Virus record (IMG/VR): IMGVR_UViG_3300028146_000004
Span: 1-52,226 of that record
Direction: 5' to 3' (one strand)
From: a virus
DNA length: 52,226 bases
The notes below the pieces were generated by a model. That model had not been told where the DNA came from and ran no database searches. It was given only the letters and a program-made list of their open reading frames with translations. Positions 7,599 through 13,978 of this stretch are shown in pieces. Each line of letters opens with the position of its first letter. Position 1 is the first letter of the stretch. Both the position numbers and the translations under genes were made by a program.

Positions 7599-7805
7599 AT
7601 GAATGGTTGGCGCGAGGTTAACCCACAAGACGAAGACCTGAATGAGGCCAGAAAGGCAATCCGGGACCTGATGCGTCACGTGCCTACGTGCGGCACCTGC
7701 CAAGCGTGGTCACAATATGACGCCGCGGTGTACACCCTGGCGTGCCTCGAAGGTTGGACGTTGTACCACATCGTGATCAACGGACAGTCCCCAGTCAAGT
7801 TCTAG
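7599..7805 (+). CDS. Small early protein with CGTC motif
   Basis: 68 residues behind GAAAGGAG. HVPTCGTCQAW (about 28-38) gives His and two Cys. A later Cys is in YTLACLEGW. This resembles the neighbouring 67-aa protein in style (paired Cys, Trp-rich), which suggests two diverged members of a small metal-binding family. Function unknown. Confidence 0.7.
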   Translation: MNGWREVNPQDEDLNEARKAIRDLMRHVPTCGTCQAWSQYDAAVYTLACLEGWTLYHIVINGQSPVKF

Positions 7806-7840
7806 TAGCGTAGGCTAACATCCAAGCCCAGCCGGTCCTA

Positions 7841-7858
7841 GGGTGACTCGGATCACCC
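7841..7858 (+). other. Hairpin before the ribosome site of the 7878 gene
   Basis: GGGTGA pairs with TCACCC across a six-base loop, about 10 bases before the GAAAGGAGG ribosome site. Confidence 0.4.
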
Positions 7859-7877
7859 CCGATGAAAGGAGGGTCCC

Positions 7878-8129
7878 ATGGCTAGGGAGATCTACCAGGT
7901 TCACCCGTTCACGGTGCGCCCACTGCTACGGCGTCACGCGAAGCGTGATGTCCAGTTCCAGATGGAACGCCTTGAGCGAGAGGGCCAGATCGAGCCGGTG
8001 TGCGTCAAGCCACCGGTGATGGGCCAGTACGAGATGGATGTAGACCATCCTGACTACTTCTACTGGTCCCCCGAGATCGTGGAGGCCGCGGTACGGCTAG
8101 GTTGGGAGACCATCCTGGTGACGTACTAA
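7878..8129 (+). CDS. Hypothetical early protein, 83 aa
   Basis: 83 residues behind AAAGGAGG. The N-terminal part is basic (RPLLRRHAKRDVQFQMERLEREGQ), and the C-terminal half is aromatic and acidic (YEMDVDHPDYFYWSPEIVEAAVRLGWE). No family recognised. It is the last gene before a strong terminator, so 6827-8129 forms the first early transcription unit. Confidence 0.7.
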   Translation: MAREIYQVHPFTVRPLLRRHAKRDVQFQMERLEREGQIEPVCVKPPVMGQYEMDVDHPDYFYWSPEIVEAAVRLGWETILVTY

Positions 8130-8134
8130 AAGAG

Positions 8135-8165
8135 AGCCCCCGGTGAAAGCCGGGGGCTTTTCTTT
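8135..8165 (+). terminator. Rho-independent terminator
   Basis: AGCCCCCGG pairs with CCGGGGGCT over nine base pairs with a TGAAAG loop, followed by TTTCTTTT. It stands six bases after the stop of the 83-aa gene and closes the first early unit. Confidence 0.9.
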
Positions 8166-8500
8166 TGCCCCCAAAGGGGTCCAAAATTCGGCGCAAACCT
8201 CGCTCCACGCCCCGCTCGGGCCATCGGATCTAAGGTGAAACGTCTTTATCCCCAAAGGGGGCCAAAAATAGGGCGGCGGGTCGCTCCACTCGGGCCTGGG
8301 CCATCGGGGCAGGGAGCGGTACGGCGGCGAAGGGGGTCCAGCGCCCGGGTCTGGCCCCAAGGGGGCCATTTTTAGGGCGGCACCTGCCTACACGGGGGCC
8401 ACGGGGCATCGGAGCCTAAATCCCACATGCCCATAGGGGTCAGATTGCGGGCCGCAGGGAGCGGGATTTAGGCTCAAAAGTACCGGCGAAGGGGCGGGTA
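8166..8500. repeat. Degenerate GC-rich repeat units in the non-coding gap
   Basis: CCCCAAAGGGG-type palindromes followed by GGCCAAAAAT...GGGCGG...CTCCAC...GGGCCATCGG recur near 8168, 8250 and 8354, with a weaker copy near 8428. The units are about 80-105 bp and imperfect. No protein gene is convincing in this stretch. Similar AAAGGGG(T/G)CC words occur at the early promoters downstream, so these could be decayed promoter/operator units. Confidence 0.5.
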
Positions 8501-8535
8501 TCTACCTCCCTATCTATCTCCCGGGAGATAGATAT
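8501..8535. repeat. 24-bp perfect palindrome of the CTCCCTATCTA family
   Basis: TATCTATCTCCC followed directly by its inverted copy makes a perfect 24-bp palindrome (8511-8534), preceded by TATCTACCTCCC. Related sequence recurs at 8653-8675 (GGGGAGATAGATAGGGAGAT) and inside the coding region at 8880-8962. Confidence 0.65.
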
Positions 8536-8740
8536 CCCCACCCTCCTTATAAAGCCTAAGTGTTACTGTGTATAGGCGACCACCTCCTCTCTCCTCTCAC
8601 TATATCCTTGTTAATAAACCTATTAGTATTTGGTTATAGATAAAACCAGGGGAGATAGATAGGGAGATATCAACGGGTCGTTTCAAAAGCACGGAACCGA
8701 GCGACCGGTTTAGACCGATAGATCCTAGAAAATCGACCCC

Positions 8741-8770
8741 TTGTGTTCCAAAGGGGACGTAGTATATAAT
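8741..8770 (+). promoter_or_regulatory. Early promoter
   Basis: TTGTGT (8741-8746), an 18-nt spacer and TATAAT (8765-8770), with CCAAAGGGG between. It lies 34 bp upstream of the gene at 8804. Confidence 0.65.
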
Positions 8771-8803
8771 AGAAATAGAGACCTTAGATCCCGGGAGGAA
8801 GAT

Positions 8804-9310
8804 ATGGGAGACTACGTGTTCCCACTGGTTAGCGATGACGACATTGCCCGAGCGGTAGACAGTGGGCCAAGAAGGCCGCTATCTACCTCCCTACCGGTAA
8901 CGCTACCGGGAGTAAGTAACGAGCCTTCCCTCCCTATCTCCCTATCTACCGGTAGGGAGGGAGGTAATGCCAAAACGTCCAACTCGACGGCCCCAAGTAT
9001 CGGCACAACGACGTCGAAGTATCCCTGGGCTGAATGGCTAGACGGGAAGGCGCACGTAATTGTGCGGGGAACCCACTACTCGGTACCAACTCGGAACATG
9101 GTAGTGCAGCTCCATAACAGGGGGCTGGCGCAGGTTGAGACCATGTACGTGTATACCGAAACGCTCGAGGGTACGGCTGGCATTTACTTCCAGTTCTACA
9201 AGACCAAGGAGGAGCGGGACGAACGTAGGGTGCAGACCAAGAACGAAGAGCGCCTTGCTCGAGAGCGGTATGCCAACGTACGAGCCGAGGACGGCAGGGT
9301 GGATGGCTAA
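8804..9310 (+). CDS. Hypothetical early protein with repeat-derived linker
   Basis: 168 residues from the ATG at 8804, which follows GGGAGGAAG; an upstream in-frame ATG at 8741 overlaps the promoter and is rejected. Residues about 25-60 (RRPLSTSLPVTLPG...PSLPISLSTGREGG) are encoded by the CTCCCTATCTACCGG repeat seen in the gap before the gene, so this linker looks like repeat sequence captured into the frame. The C-terminal part has a compact core (WLDGKAHVIVRGTHYSVPTRNMVVQLHNRG, YVYTETLEGTAGIYFQFY) and then a charged helix. No family recognised. Confidence 0.65.
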   Translation: MGDYVFPLVSDDDIARAVDSGPRRPLSTSLPVTLPGVSNEPSLPISLSTGREGGNAKTSNSTAPSIGTTTSKYPWAEWLDGKAHVIVRGTHYSVPTRNMVVQLHNRGLAQVETMYVYTETLEGTAGIYFQFYKTKEERDERRVQTKNEERLARERYANVRAEDGRVDG

Positions 9311-9515
9311 GTATGATTGGGACCACTTGTGTTGTGGCGAGACCTTTACCCTGTATACCGGATTTGCAGACGATCCCAGTACGTACTTGGACTGTCACCC
9401 TAGAATGTTTGCCACCATACTAGGTCGGATGGCGAGACGAAGAGGGAAGGAGGTCGAACTTGAATTCCTGGGTACGGGAGACAGCGTAACAGGAATCAGG
9501 TTCCGGTGTGTATAA
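9303..9515 (+). CDS. Small early hypothetical protein, 70 aa
   Basis: 70 residues from the ATG at 9303, overlapping the previous stop by eight bases, with a weak AGGGTGG site. Contains a CC pair near the start (DHLCCGETF) and a beta-like C-terminal half (VELEFLGTGDSVTGIRFRCV). No family recognised. Translational coupling with the upstream gene is likely. Confidence 0.6.
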   Translation: MAKYDWDHLCCGETFTLYTGFADDPSTYLDCHPRMFATILGRMARRRGKEVELEFLGTGDSVTGIRFRCV

Positions 9516-9550
9516 AAGTGCCCCCAAAGAGCCCCCCAGATTCGCTCCTT

Positions 9551-9579
9551 TTCCACCACATATGGGGCTGGGATATAAT
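9551..9579 (+). promoter_or_regulatory. Early promoter
   Basis: TATAAT at 9574-9579, with the weak hexamer TTCCAC 17 bp upstream. CCCAAAGAGCCCC, the word found at the other early promoters, lies just before at about 9523-9535. Confidence 0.55.
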
Positions 9580-9627
9580 TATTGTATCACCAACAAGGTG
9601 AGGCGATAACTACAGAGAGGCGAGTCG

Positions 9628-9882
9628 GTGGCTAAGAGAGTGGTTAGTCTCGAAGAGATCGAACACCAGATCGAACAGAGGCTAGGTCTCAGTTACACTG
9701 AGGCGATTCGTATGACGAGTATGATGCGACCCTCGTACATGCGAACCAAGCTCGGTAAGCGTCCGGTGGGGAAGAACATTGATGCGGTACTCAAGCGTTC
9801 TCCCGGGTCTAGTACACACAGTGGATTAGACTTCGTCAAGGCAGTATATGCCGAGCGCACTGGTCAGGAGCCGCTGTACTAG
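9628..9882 (+). CDS. Hypothetical early protein, 84 aa
   Basis: 84 residues from a GTG start behind AGAGAGG. The N-terminus is helical (SLEEIEHQIEQRLGLSYTEAIRM), followed by a basic region. No family recognised. It sits between its own promoter (9574 -10 box) and a hairpin at its 3' end, so it is probably a monocistronic unit. Confidence 0.65.
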   Translation: MAKRVVSLEEIEHQIEQRLGLSYTEAIRMTSMMRPSYMRTKLGKRPVGKNIDAVLKRSPGSSTHSGLDFVKAVYAERTGQEPLY

Positions 9883-9916
9883 AGGCGAGGGGGAGCGAAA
9901 GCTCCCCTTCACCGCC
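9883..9916 (+). terminator. Hairpin terminator candidate
   Basis: GGGGAGC-GAAA-GCTCCCC (9890-9907) has a GAAA tetraloop. Outer bases GGCG/CGCC extend the stem, and CTTTG follows. It directly follows the stop of the 84-aa gene. The U-run is short. Confidence 0.6.
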
Positions 9917-9995
9917 TTTGTAGGTTGCGCACACCTTACAACTTCACACTCTACCTTCGGATCGCGGGGGTTCGACAAGTAGAGAGGAGCCAGTA

Positions 9996-10232
9996 ATGGC
10001 CGCTAAGTTCCACCCACGGGCGATGGCGCAGTTGATCGCGACCATCGTTACGAACCCAGAAGCTCCGGATTACGAAGCGCAGGTCGAGAGGCGGATCGAG
10101 CAAGTAACGGAGTTGGCAGTGGAGTACTACAAGGTGTACCCGATCGAACACAACTGGACCGTGGAGCGAAAGGGTCACACACGGAACAGCCTCAACAACC
10201 GCGCACTACTGTCGAGAGCCAACCTCAGGTAG
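9996..10232 (+). CDS. Hypothetical early protein, 78 aa
   Basis: 78 residues behind AGAGAGGAG. Predominantly helical (AMAQLIATIVTNPEAPDYEAQVERRIEQVTELAVEYYKVYP), with a basic C-terminus (NSLNNRALLSRANLR). No family recognised. Confidence 0.65.
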   Translation: MAAKFHPRAMAQLIATIVTNPEAPDYEAQVERRIEQVTELAVEYYKVYPIEHNWTVERKGHTRNSLNNRALLSRANLR

Positions 10233-10295
10233 TGACGCCGCCCCGCAAGGTTTCATCGCCCTGTGGGGTTCTGAAAGTAGCAGGTGCGCTGAACG

Positions 10296-10313
10296 GGGCT
10301 CTTGAAAGAGCCC
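10296..10313 (+). other. Hairpin upstream of the 10353 promoter
   Basis: GGGCTCT-TGAA-AGAGCCC, seven base pairs with a TGAA loop. It may end the preceding transcript or form part of the operator, since AAAGAGCCC is shared with the other early promoters. Confidence 0.45.
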
Positions 10314-10327
10314 GTGTGTCAAGACTC

Positions 10328-10358
10328 TTGCAGACCCCATATGGTGCTGGGGTATAAT
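10328..10358 (+). promoter_or_regulatory. Early promoter
   Basis: TTGCAG, a 19-nt spacer and TATAAT (10353-10358), then TGAAGTAG. The palindrome CAAGACTCTTG overlaps the -35 box and recurs at the 11361 promoter. Confidence 0.7.
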
Positions 10359-10405
10359 TGAAGTAGAAGCAGGAAGTACTCACAACTACAGAGAGGATCG
10401 AACCC

Positions 10406-10624
10406 ATGAGGATCGAACTTCGAGACGAGGTCGACGTTCACACGATCTGGTTCGCACTCGAGAAGTACTCAGAGGTGCTACTCAAGGATCGTGAGTCGAA
10501 GTACAACGGGGATCCGCGGTACGGCGACGAGGACGAAGAGTTTCTGACGGGAGAGATCGAACAGTGTGGAAACGTGCTCAATCAGCTACGGGAGCAGGGA
10601 TTCGCACCGTTCAAGGGTGAGTGA
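10406..10624 (+). CDS. Hypothetical acidic early protein, 72 aa
   Basis: 72 residues behind GAGAGGATCG. Acidic, with a helical region (HTIWFALEKYSEVLLKDRESKY) and LTGEIEQCGNVLNQLREQG. The general pattern is that of many small actinophage early proteins. No family recognised. Confidence 0.65.
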   Translation: MRIELRDEVDVHTIWFALEKYSEVLLKDRESKYNGDPRYGDEDEEFLTGEIEQCGNVLNQLREQGFAPFKGE

Positions 10625-10629
10625 CTCAC

Positions 10630-10673
10630 GGAGCCGCCTAGTAGTCGTAGGTATCCTTCAATGGAACGGCTCC
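10630..10673 (+). other. Intergenic hairpin before a ribosome site
   Basis: GGAGCCG (10630-10636) pairs with CGGCTCC (10667-10673). GAAAGGAGG follows at once. Homologous spacers at 10990-11033 and 11257-11300 keep the pairing through base changes. Confidence 0.55.
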
Positions 10674-10689
10674 ACGAAAGGAGGCTGAC

Positions 10690-10980
10690 ATGATTGTCAT
10701 CCGAAAGTACGAGGTGTCCATCGAGGAGTCGGTGCTCAAGGCTATCGCCGAGGGTACGGTCCCGAACACCACTTCGATCGATCTGTACGACGCCTGCACG
10801 AGGCTGATCGATCTGGGTAACGCCAGTCGACCGCTCTACCTGGTGCAGTTCGACGGCGTCAAGGACCCGCGGTCCACAGCCATCGGCTGGGACTACGAGT
10901 ACGTAGAAGGCGTCGACGAGATGTTGTACGGGCCGATCACGTGGAAGGGTGAGGAGACCGACATCGACCTCGAGAAGTAG
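10690..10980 (+). CDS. Hypothetical early protein, 96 aa
   Basis: 96 residues behind GAAAGGAGG. Acidic and mixed alpha/beta (MIVIRKYEVSIEESVLKAIAEG, RPLYLVQFDGVKD). No family recognised. It is flanked on both sides by the conserved hairpin spacers. Confidence 0.65.
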   Translation: MIVIRKYEVSIEESVLKAIAEGTVPNTTSIDLYDACTRLIDLGNASRPLYLVQFDGVKDPRSTAIGWDYEYVEGVDEMLYGPITWKGEETDIDLEK

Positions 10981-10989
10981 GCCTCGTAC

Positions 10990-11033
10990 GGGGCGGCCAG
11001 GATATTGCTGGTAGGGTTCAATCCCACCGCTCC
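10990..11033 (+). other. Intergenic hairpin before a ribosome site
   Basis: GGGGCGG (10990-10996) pairs with CCGCTCC (11027-11033) with one G-U pair. Compared with the spacer at 10630-10673 the stem sequence differs but pairing is kept. Confidence 0.55.
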
Positions 11034-11050
11034 ACGAAAGGAGGCGAGTC

Positions 11051-11251
11051 ATGATAGACTTGTCGAAGTACTCGGAGCCAGGCGAGTGTGGATACTGTGA
11101 GAAGCCGGCCGTACTCAACGCGGTAGCTCTCCAGGTATGCCAGGACGAGCACGGTGAGGAGCATACCTTCACCGAGGCCGTCTGCGAGGAGTGTCGTGGC
11201 GAGCTCGAACGCGATACGGGCCTCGGCGGCATGTTCATCCTGCACTGGTGA
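11051..11251 (+). CDS. Zinc-ribbon early protein, 66 aa
   Basis: 66 residues behind GAAAGGAGG. The motif CGYC (about 13-16) and a later CEEC (about 46-49) form a four-Cys zinc ribbon, with a further Cys and two His between. Such small zinc ribbons often contact nucleic acid or RNA polymerase. The specific target is unknown. Confidence 0.7.
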   Translation: MIDLSKYSEPGECGYCEKPAVLNAVALQVCQDEHGEEHTFTEAVCEECRGELERDTGLGGMFILHW

Positions 11252-11256
11252 CGAGA

Positions 11257-11300
11257 GGGTCCGCCGGGTTGTTGACGGTATCCTTCGATGGAACGGGCCC
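11257..11300 (+). other. Intergenic hairpin
   Basis: GGGTCCG (11257-11263) pairs with CGGGCCC (11294-11300) with one U-G pair. The loop shares GGTATCCTTC(A/G)ATGGAACGG with the spacer at 10630-10673. Confidence 0.5.
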
Positions 11301-11336
11301 GCAAAAGAGCCCCAAAGAGCACCCGGTTCAAGACTC

Positions 11337-11366
11337 TTGTAGTCGAAGAGGGTGCTCGAGTATAAT
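11337..11366 (+). promoter_or_regulatory. Early promoter
   Basis: TTGTAG, an 18-nt spacer and TATAAT (11361-11366). CAAGACTCTTG overlaps the -35 box, and CCCCAAAGAGC lies just upstream. Confidence 0.7.
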
Positions 11367-11389
11367 TAGTAGTAGAGAGGAGGTCAACG

Positions 11390-11593
11390 ATGAAGATCGT
11401 GACCATGTGCATAGCGCACGGAGTAGCACTCGAGGGCGAGCCGATGCTGGTTCGTCCGCCAGCCGCGGTGGAACTGAAGGACAACGACGCGAGTTCCTGG
11501 GAGGTAGACACTTCCGAGCAGGTGTGTCCGACAGCCGCCAACAACGGACTGTACTGGTGCAACGCAACGTGGGCTGTGTGCGTCGTTCAGTAG
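11390..11593 (+). CDS. Small early hypothetical protein, 67 aa
   Basis: 67 residues behind GAGGAGG. Contains Cys residues at about 7, 46, 57 and 64 (CIAHG, VCPTAANNGLYWCNATWAVCV), which might bind a metal ion or stay reduced. No family recognised. Confidence 0.65.
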   Translation: MKIVTMCIAHGVALEGEPMLVRPPAAVELKDNDASSWEVDTSEQVCPTAANNGLYWCNATWAVCVVQ

Positions 11594-11601
11594 AACGACC
11601 G

Positions 11602-11629
11602 CCTGTAGTGGTGTCAGAGCCACTACAGG
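11602..11629 (+). other. Ten-base-pair intergenic hairpin
   Basis: CCTGTAGTGG pairs with CCACTACAGG across an eight-base loop, shortly before the GGAAGGAGG ribosome site of the next gene. Confidence 0.55.
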
Positions 11630-11647
11630 TACGGAAGGAGGTACACC

Positions 11648-11863
11648 ATGATCGACGTGGTGGTTGTAGTCTCTGTTCCTGCAACAGAGAAGCTCGAGCC
11701 GGGTTCGGGAGCGCTCCTCAGTCGCGACCGGATGGTGGAGGACGAACCTGCCTACACTCAGGTGTTCCGGTTCGAGTTCGAGGACGATCGGGCGCTGCAA
11801 GCTTCGTTGGCGTGGCTGGGCAACCAGGCAGTCAGCGGAGGGCCGATGATCAACACCGCGTGA
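11648..11863 (+). CDS. Small early hypothetical protein, 71 aa
   Basis: 71 residues behind GGAAGGAGG. Starts with a hydrophobic strand (MIDVVVVVSVPATEKL) and has FRFEFEDDRALQASLAWLGNQAVSGGP. This beta-alpha pattern may be a small ferredoxin-like fold. The stop overlaps the GTG start of the next gene by four bases, so the two are coupled. Confidence 0.65.
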   Translation: MIDVVVVVSVPATEKLEPGSGALLSRDRMVEDEPAYTQVFRFEFEDDRALQASLAWLGNQAVSGGPMINTA

Positions 11864-12048
11864 AGCCCCGCAAGCTTCTCGTGTCAGGCCACGAGGGGTG
11901 CAAGCTCGAGTACACAAACACCTCAATAGAGACCGGAGCGCGCTGCTACTGGTGCCCATTCCACAACGAGTGGGTCTTCGTGTTTCCGGTCGCTAAGGTG
12001 TATCACTACTACGACGGGACAGTAACAGTGTTCCAAATGCCTGGGTAG
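11860..12048 (+). CDS. Small early protein with CYWC motif
   Basis: 62 residues from the GTG at 11860, overlapping the upstream TGA (GTGA). EGCKLEYTNTSIETGARCYWCPFHNEW gives Cys, CxxC and His in a spacing suited to a zinc site, followed by beta-like VFVFPVAKVYHYYDGTVTVFQM. Function unknown. Confidence 0.65.
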   Translation: MKPRKLLVSGHEGCKLEYTNTSIETGARCYWCPFHNEWVFVFPVAKVYHYYDGTVTVFQMPG

Positions 12049-12052
12049 TGAG

Positions 12053-12082
12053 GCCTCGAAGGCCGTCGAAAGCCTTCGAGGC
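12053..12082 (+). terminator. Hairpin, possible terminator
   Basis: GCCTCGAAGG pairs with CCTTCGAGGC over ten base pairs, directly after the stop at 12048. No U-run follows, so it may instead stabilise the 3' end or act like the other intergenic hairpins. Confidence 0.45.
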
Positions 12083-12149
12083 GCTTGACCGTTGAAGGAA
12101 CGAACATCTTAGGGCCCCCTAAGAAGAAACGGTCAGTAAGGAGGGTCTC

Positions 12150-12344
12150 GTGAGGCGTACTCTTGTCTTTGCGTGGAGTGGGCCAAAGGAGTGCGAGGAG
12201 ACCAGGAAGTTGCTAGAGGAGGTAGAACGTGAAGAGGGTACGAGTGGTGGCTCAGTGCGCGCAACACCCCGACTCCGTAGTGTACCTACGAGACGGAGCG
12301 ATGACACTGATCGGGGAGGACAACACGTGGACTCACGAAGGTAG
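12150..12344 (+). CDS. Possible small early gene overlapping the next one
   Basis: A GTG start behind TAAGGAGGG opens 64 residues, of which the first 27 (MRRTLVFAWSGPKECEETRK...) look protein-like. The rest overlaps the better-supported gene at 12229 in another frame and is Arg/Ser-rich. Either a short real gene with a long overlap or a former gene broken by a frameshift. Confidence 0.35.
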   Translation: MRRTLVFAWSGPKECEETRKLLEEVEREEGTSGGSVRATPRLRSVPTRRSDDTDRGGQHVDSRR

Positions 12345-12447
12345 CCAGATGGCTGTCATGGTCGAGTTCGATGCTGGCTTCCTCGAGTGTTCCGAGAACT
12401 ACGCCGACCACGAGCTCTCGTTCCACGTCTCTGAACTCCGACAGTAA
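12229..12447 (+). CDS. Small early hypothetical protein, 72 aa
   Basis: 72 residues from a GTG start behind AGAGGAGG. Starts with RVRVVAQCAQHPDSVVYLRDGAMTLIG and contains Cys and His residues that could form a ribbon-like site. Acidic C-terminal half. No family recognised. Confidence 0.6.
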   Translation: MKRVRVVAQCAQHPDSVVYLRDGAMTLIGEDNTWTHEGSQMAVMVEFDAGFLECSENYADHELSFHVSELRQ

Positions 12448-12531
12448 CCTGCTGAGTCGTTGACAGGCGCAAGTCTGTCAGCGGCTCTGTGGGTTGCTAA
12501 GAGTAGGCGACCCTCAGGCAAGGAGGGTACC

Positions 12532-12918
12532 ATGTCGAATGAGTTCTACCTGACTGCACCGTGCGTCGGTAAGCGTAGCTGCGGTGCGCGGGTCGGGGAG
12601 AAGTGCGTCGACAAGCGTGGAAACGTTCTGCCGCCGTCGCAGTCACACAAGGCGCGGAAGGACGAGTACGAGCACCGCCAGGCCGCCGAGAGCGCAACGG
12701 CAACGTTGCAGTCGCTCGAGCCGGTCGTCGACGAGGAGAGGGCTCGCAAGGTCTTCTACGAGGAGCGGCGACAGGGGAAGATCGCGAACGTTCTCTTCGC
12801 GATCCGATTCGGCCGGGAGGTCATGCACATGCCTCAGGCGCAGCTCGACCAGCGACTGGCCGAGATGATGGTCGACGGTGGCTACGACAGGGCCCTCGAC
12901 CGCCTGCAGCCAGAGTAG
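12532..12918 (+). CDS. Phage zinc-finger protein, 128 aa
   Basis: 128 residues from the ATG at 12532 behind AAGGAGGG; an in-frame ATG 24 codons earlier lacks a site. Residues about 9-45 (TAPCVGKRSCGARVGEKCVDKRGN...SHKARKDEY) match the small zinc finger common in actinobacterial phages and plasmids, C-x5-CGA-x3-G-x2-C followed by His and Arg. The rest is helical and charged. Probably nucleic-acid binding. Confidence 0.7.
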   Translation: MSNEFYLTAPCVGKRSCGARVGEKCVDKRGNVLPPSQSHKARKDEYEHRQAAESATATLQSLEPVVDEERARKVFYEERRQGKIANVLFAIRFGREVMHMPQAQLDQRLAEMMVDGGYDRALDRLQPE

Positions 12919-12924
12919 TACAGA

Positions 12925-12966
12925 GGGTTGGTCGGCATAGGCCGTACGCAGCAAAGCAGCCAACCC
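12925..12966 (+). other. Intergenic hairpin before a ribosome site
   Basis: GGGTTGG (12925-12931) pairs with CCAACCC (12960-12966). GCGAAAGGAGG follows at once, as in the spacers at 10.6-11.0 kb. Confidence 0.5.
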
Positions 12967-12983
12967 GCGAAAGGAGGTACGAG

Positions 12984-13292
12984 ATGTCACTCGCACCTGG
13001 AAAGGGAGCACACCTGGTGCTCAACGAGGCAGTCATGAGCTGGCTCTCTGCGGCGCTCTCGGACGTGCGATCCGTCTACACGGACGAGCTACACGACGAG
13101 ACACCGGAGAAGGTCATCACGGGGCTGCTGGCGGAGGGCGGTAGGTCGTTGCCGTGGGCGTCGGAGAAGGACACCTTCGGCAACAAGGCGTACACGAGCA
13201 TGGTGTACAAGGAGGGTGAGCTGCGGGTGACCGTAGTTCACAACAAGCGGGGCCTCAGCCTCGACATCCGCGAGTGGTTCCAGCCCAGCTGA
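12984..13292 (+). CDS. Hypothetical early protein, 102 aa
   Basis: 102 residues from the ATG at 12984 behind GAAAGGAGG. Mixed alpha/beta pattern (HLVLNEAVMSWLSAALSDVRSVYTDEL, KEGELRVTVVHNKRGLSLDIREWF). The longer frame upstream is a shadow of the zinc-finger gene. No family recognised. Confidence 0.65.
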   Translation: MSLAPGKGAHLVLNEAVMSWLSAALSDVRSVYTDELHDETPEKVITGLLAEGGRSLPWASEKDTFGNKAYTSMVYKEGELRVTVVHNKRGLSLDIREWFQPS

Positions 13293-13348
13293 GCACGTTG
13301 GCACATCTTCGGGGGAGGTGTGCCTCCGTGTCTAGCTTAGGAGGAGCA

Positions 13349-13594
13349 ATGGCAAGCAATGAGGAGGCCTGGTACAAGTTCGCGATCCTGGCTGGGAACG
13401 AGGTGAGAATCGTCGAGGACCTAAACGACGACATCGCCGGCCACGTCCAGAAAGCGTTCCAGAAGTACGGCAACAGTCAGCTCCCGATGGTGAAGCTGGA
13501 AGGTGACCATGCCTTCACGTCGGCGATCTCTGACCGAAACCGGCACATCCAGATGGCGATCATGTACTCCAACATGGCCATCATGTACAAGTGA
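13349..13594 (+). CDS. Hypothetical early protein, 81 aa
   Basis: 81 residues from the ATG at 13349 behind TAGGAGGAG. The C-terminus is Met-rich and repetitive (HIQMAIMYSNMAIMYK). No family recognised. A promoter for the next gene follows within 20 bp of the stop. Confidence 0.65.
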   Translation: MASNEEAWYKFAILAGNEVRIVEDLNDDIAGHVQKAFQKYGNSQLPMVKLEGDHAFTSAISDRNRHIQMAIMYSNMAIMYK

Positions 13595-13609
13595 CACCAA
13601 AGGGCCCCC

Positions 13610-13640
13610 TTGTAGTCCAAAGGGGGCACCGGGTGATAAT
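13610..13640 (+). promoter_or_regulatory. Early promoter
   Basis: TTGTAG, a 19-nt spacer and GATAAT (13635-13640), with AAAGGGCCCCCTTG around the -35 box. The next start codon is only about 20 bp beyond the -10 box, giving a very short leader. Confidence 0.65.
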
Positions 13641-13662
13641 GGGATAGAAGGGAGGTAATGCA

Positions 13663-13824
13663 ATGCACCGAGTCGAAGATAGGGTCGGCATCATGGAGAT
13701 GTGGAAGACTCCTTGGCGCAAGAGGTTCTTCCGTCGTGCGAAGCACCGCTACAGCATGTGGCAGGCTACGTGGGATATACTAGTCAACGTTGGTATATCC
13801 GGGTATACAGCACCAGTACTGTAG
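13663..13824 (+). CDS. Small basic protein, 53 aa
   Basis: 53 residues behind GAAGGGAGG; an alternative ATG at 13658 is in another frame. The N-terminal half is basic and aromatic (WKTPWRKRFFRRAKHRYSMWQATW), followed by a mildly hydrophobic tail (DILVNVGISGYTAPVL), so a peripheral membrane or nucleic-acid role is possible. The stop is followed at 13830 by one CCCACAGGG motif. Confidence 0.55.
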   Translation: MHRVEDRVGIMEMWKTPWRKRFFRRAKHRYSMWQATWDILVNVGISGYTAPVL

Positions 13825-13884
13825 CAATCCCCACAGGGCGGCGACAAAGAGGTGGCGCATTATCAACGATCCCTAACTAAATAC

Positions 13885-13951
13885 GTCCCGGTAGCACTGG
13901 CAGTGCGCGGTTGGAAGATACCGAGCGAGGGTTCGATTCCCTACCGGGGCA
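13885..13951 (+). tRNA. tRNA-like element 1, aberrant
   Basis: Acceptor GTCCCGG/CCGGGGC pairs over seven bases (one G-U), discriminator A, no encoded CCA. T arm AGGG-TTCGATT-CCCT is good. The D arm GCAC-TGGCA-GTGC keeps the GG but its loop is only five bases. The anticodon arm is CGGT-TGGAAGAT-ACCG, four base pairs with an eight-base loop. Total 67 nt, short for a tRNA. Identity cannot be assigned; it may be non-decoding. Confidence 0.45.
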
Positions 13952-13978
13952 CGGAAAGAAATGCACCAAAGAGCCCCC

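Noticed and set aside
8166-8500. CRISPR array in the repeat-rich gap
   Set aside because: Units vary in length and sequence, there are no constant repeats with unique spacers, and no cas genes are present apart from a Cas4-like fold that belongs to a phage recombination nuclease.
9968-9976. GGGTTCGAC as a T arm of a further tRNA
   Set aside because: No matching T stem or acceptor stem can be drawn around it.
10582-11562. 326-codon minus-strand frame across several small early genes
   Set aside because: It crosses hairpin spacers and a promoter and ignores the ribosome sites on the plus strand. The plus-strand small genes each have good start signals.
12603-13292. Long plus-strand frame of 229 codons
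   Set aside because: Its first part is a second-frame shadow of the zinc-finger gene. Only the part from the ATG at 12984, behind AAAGGAGG, is kept as a gene.
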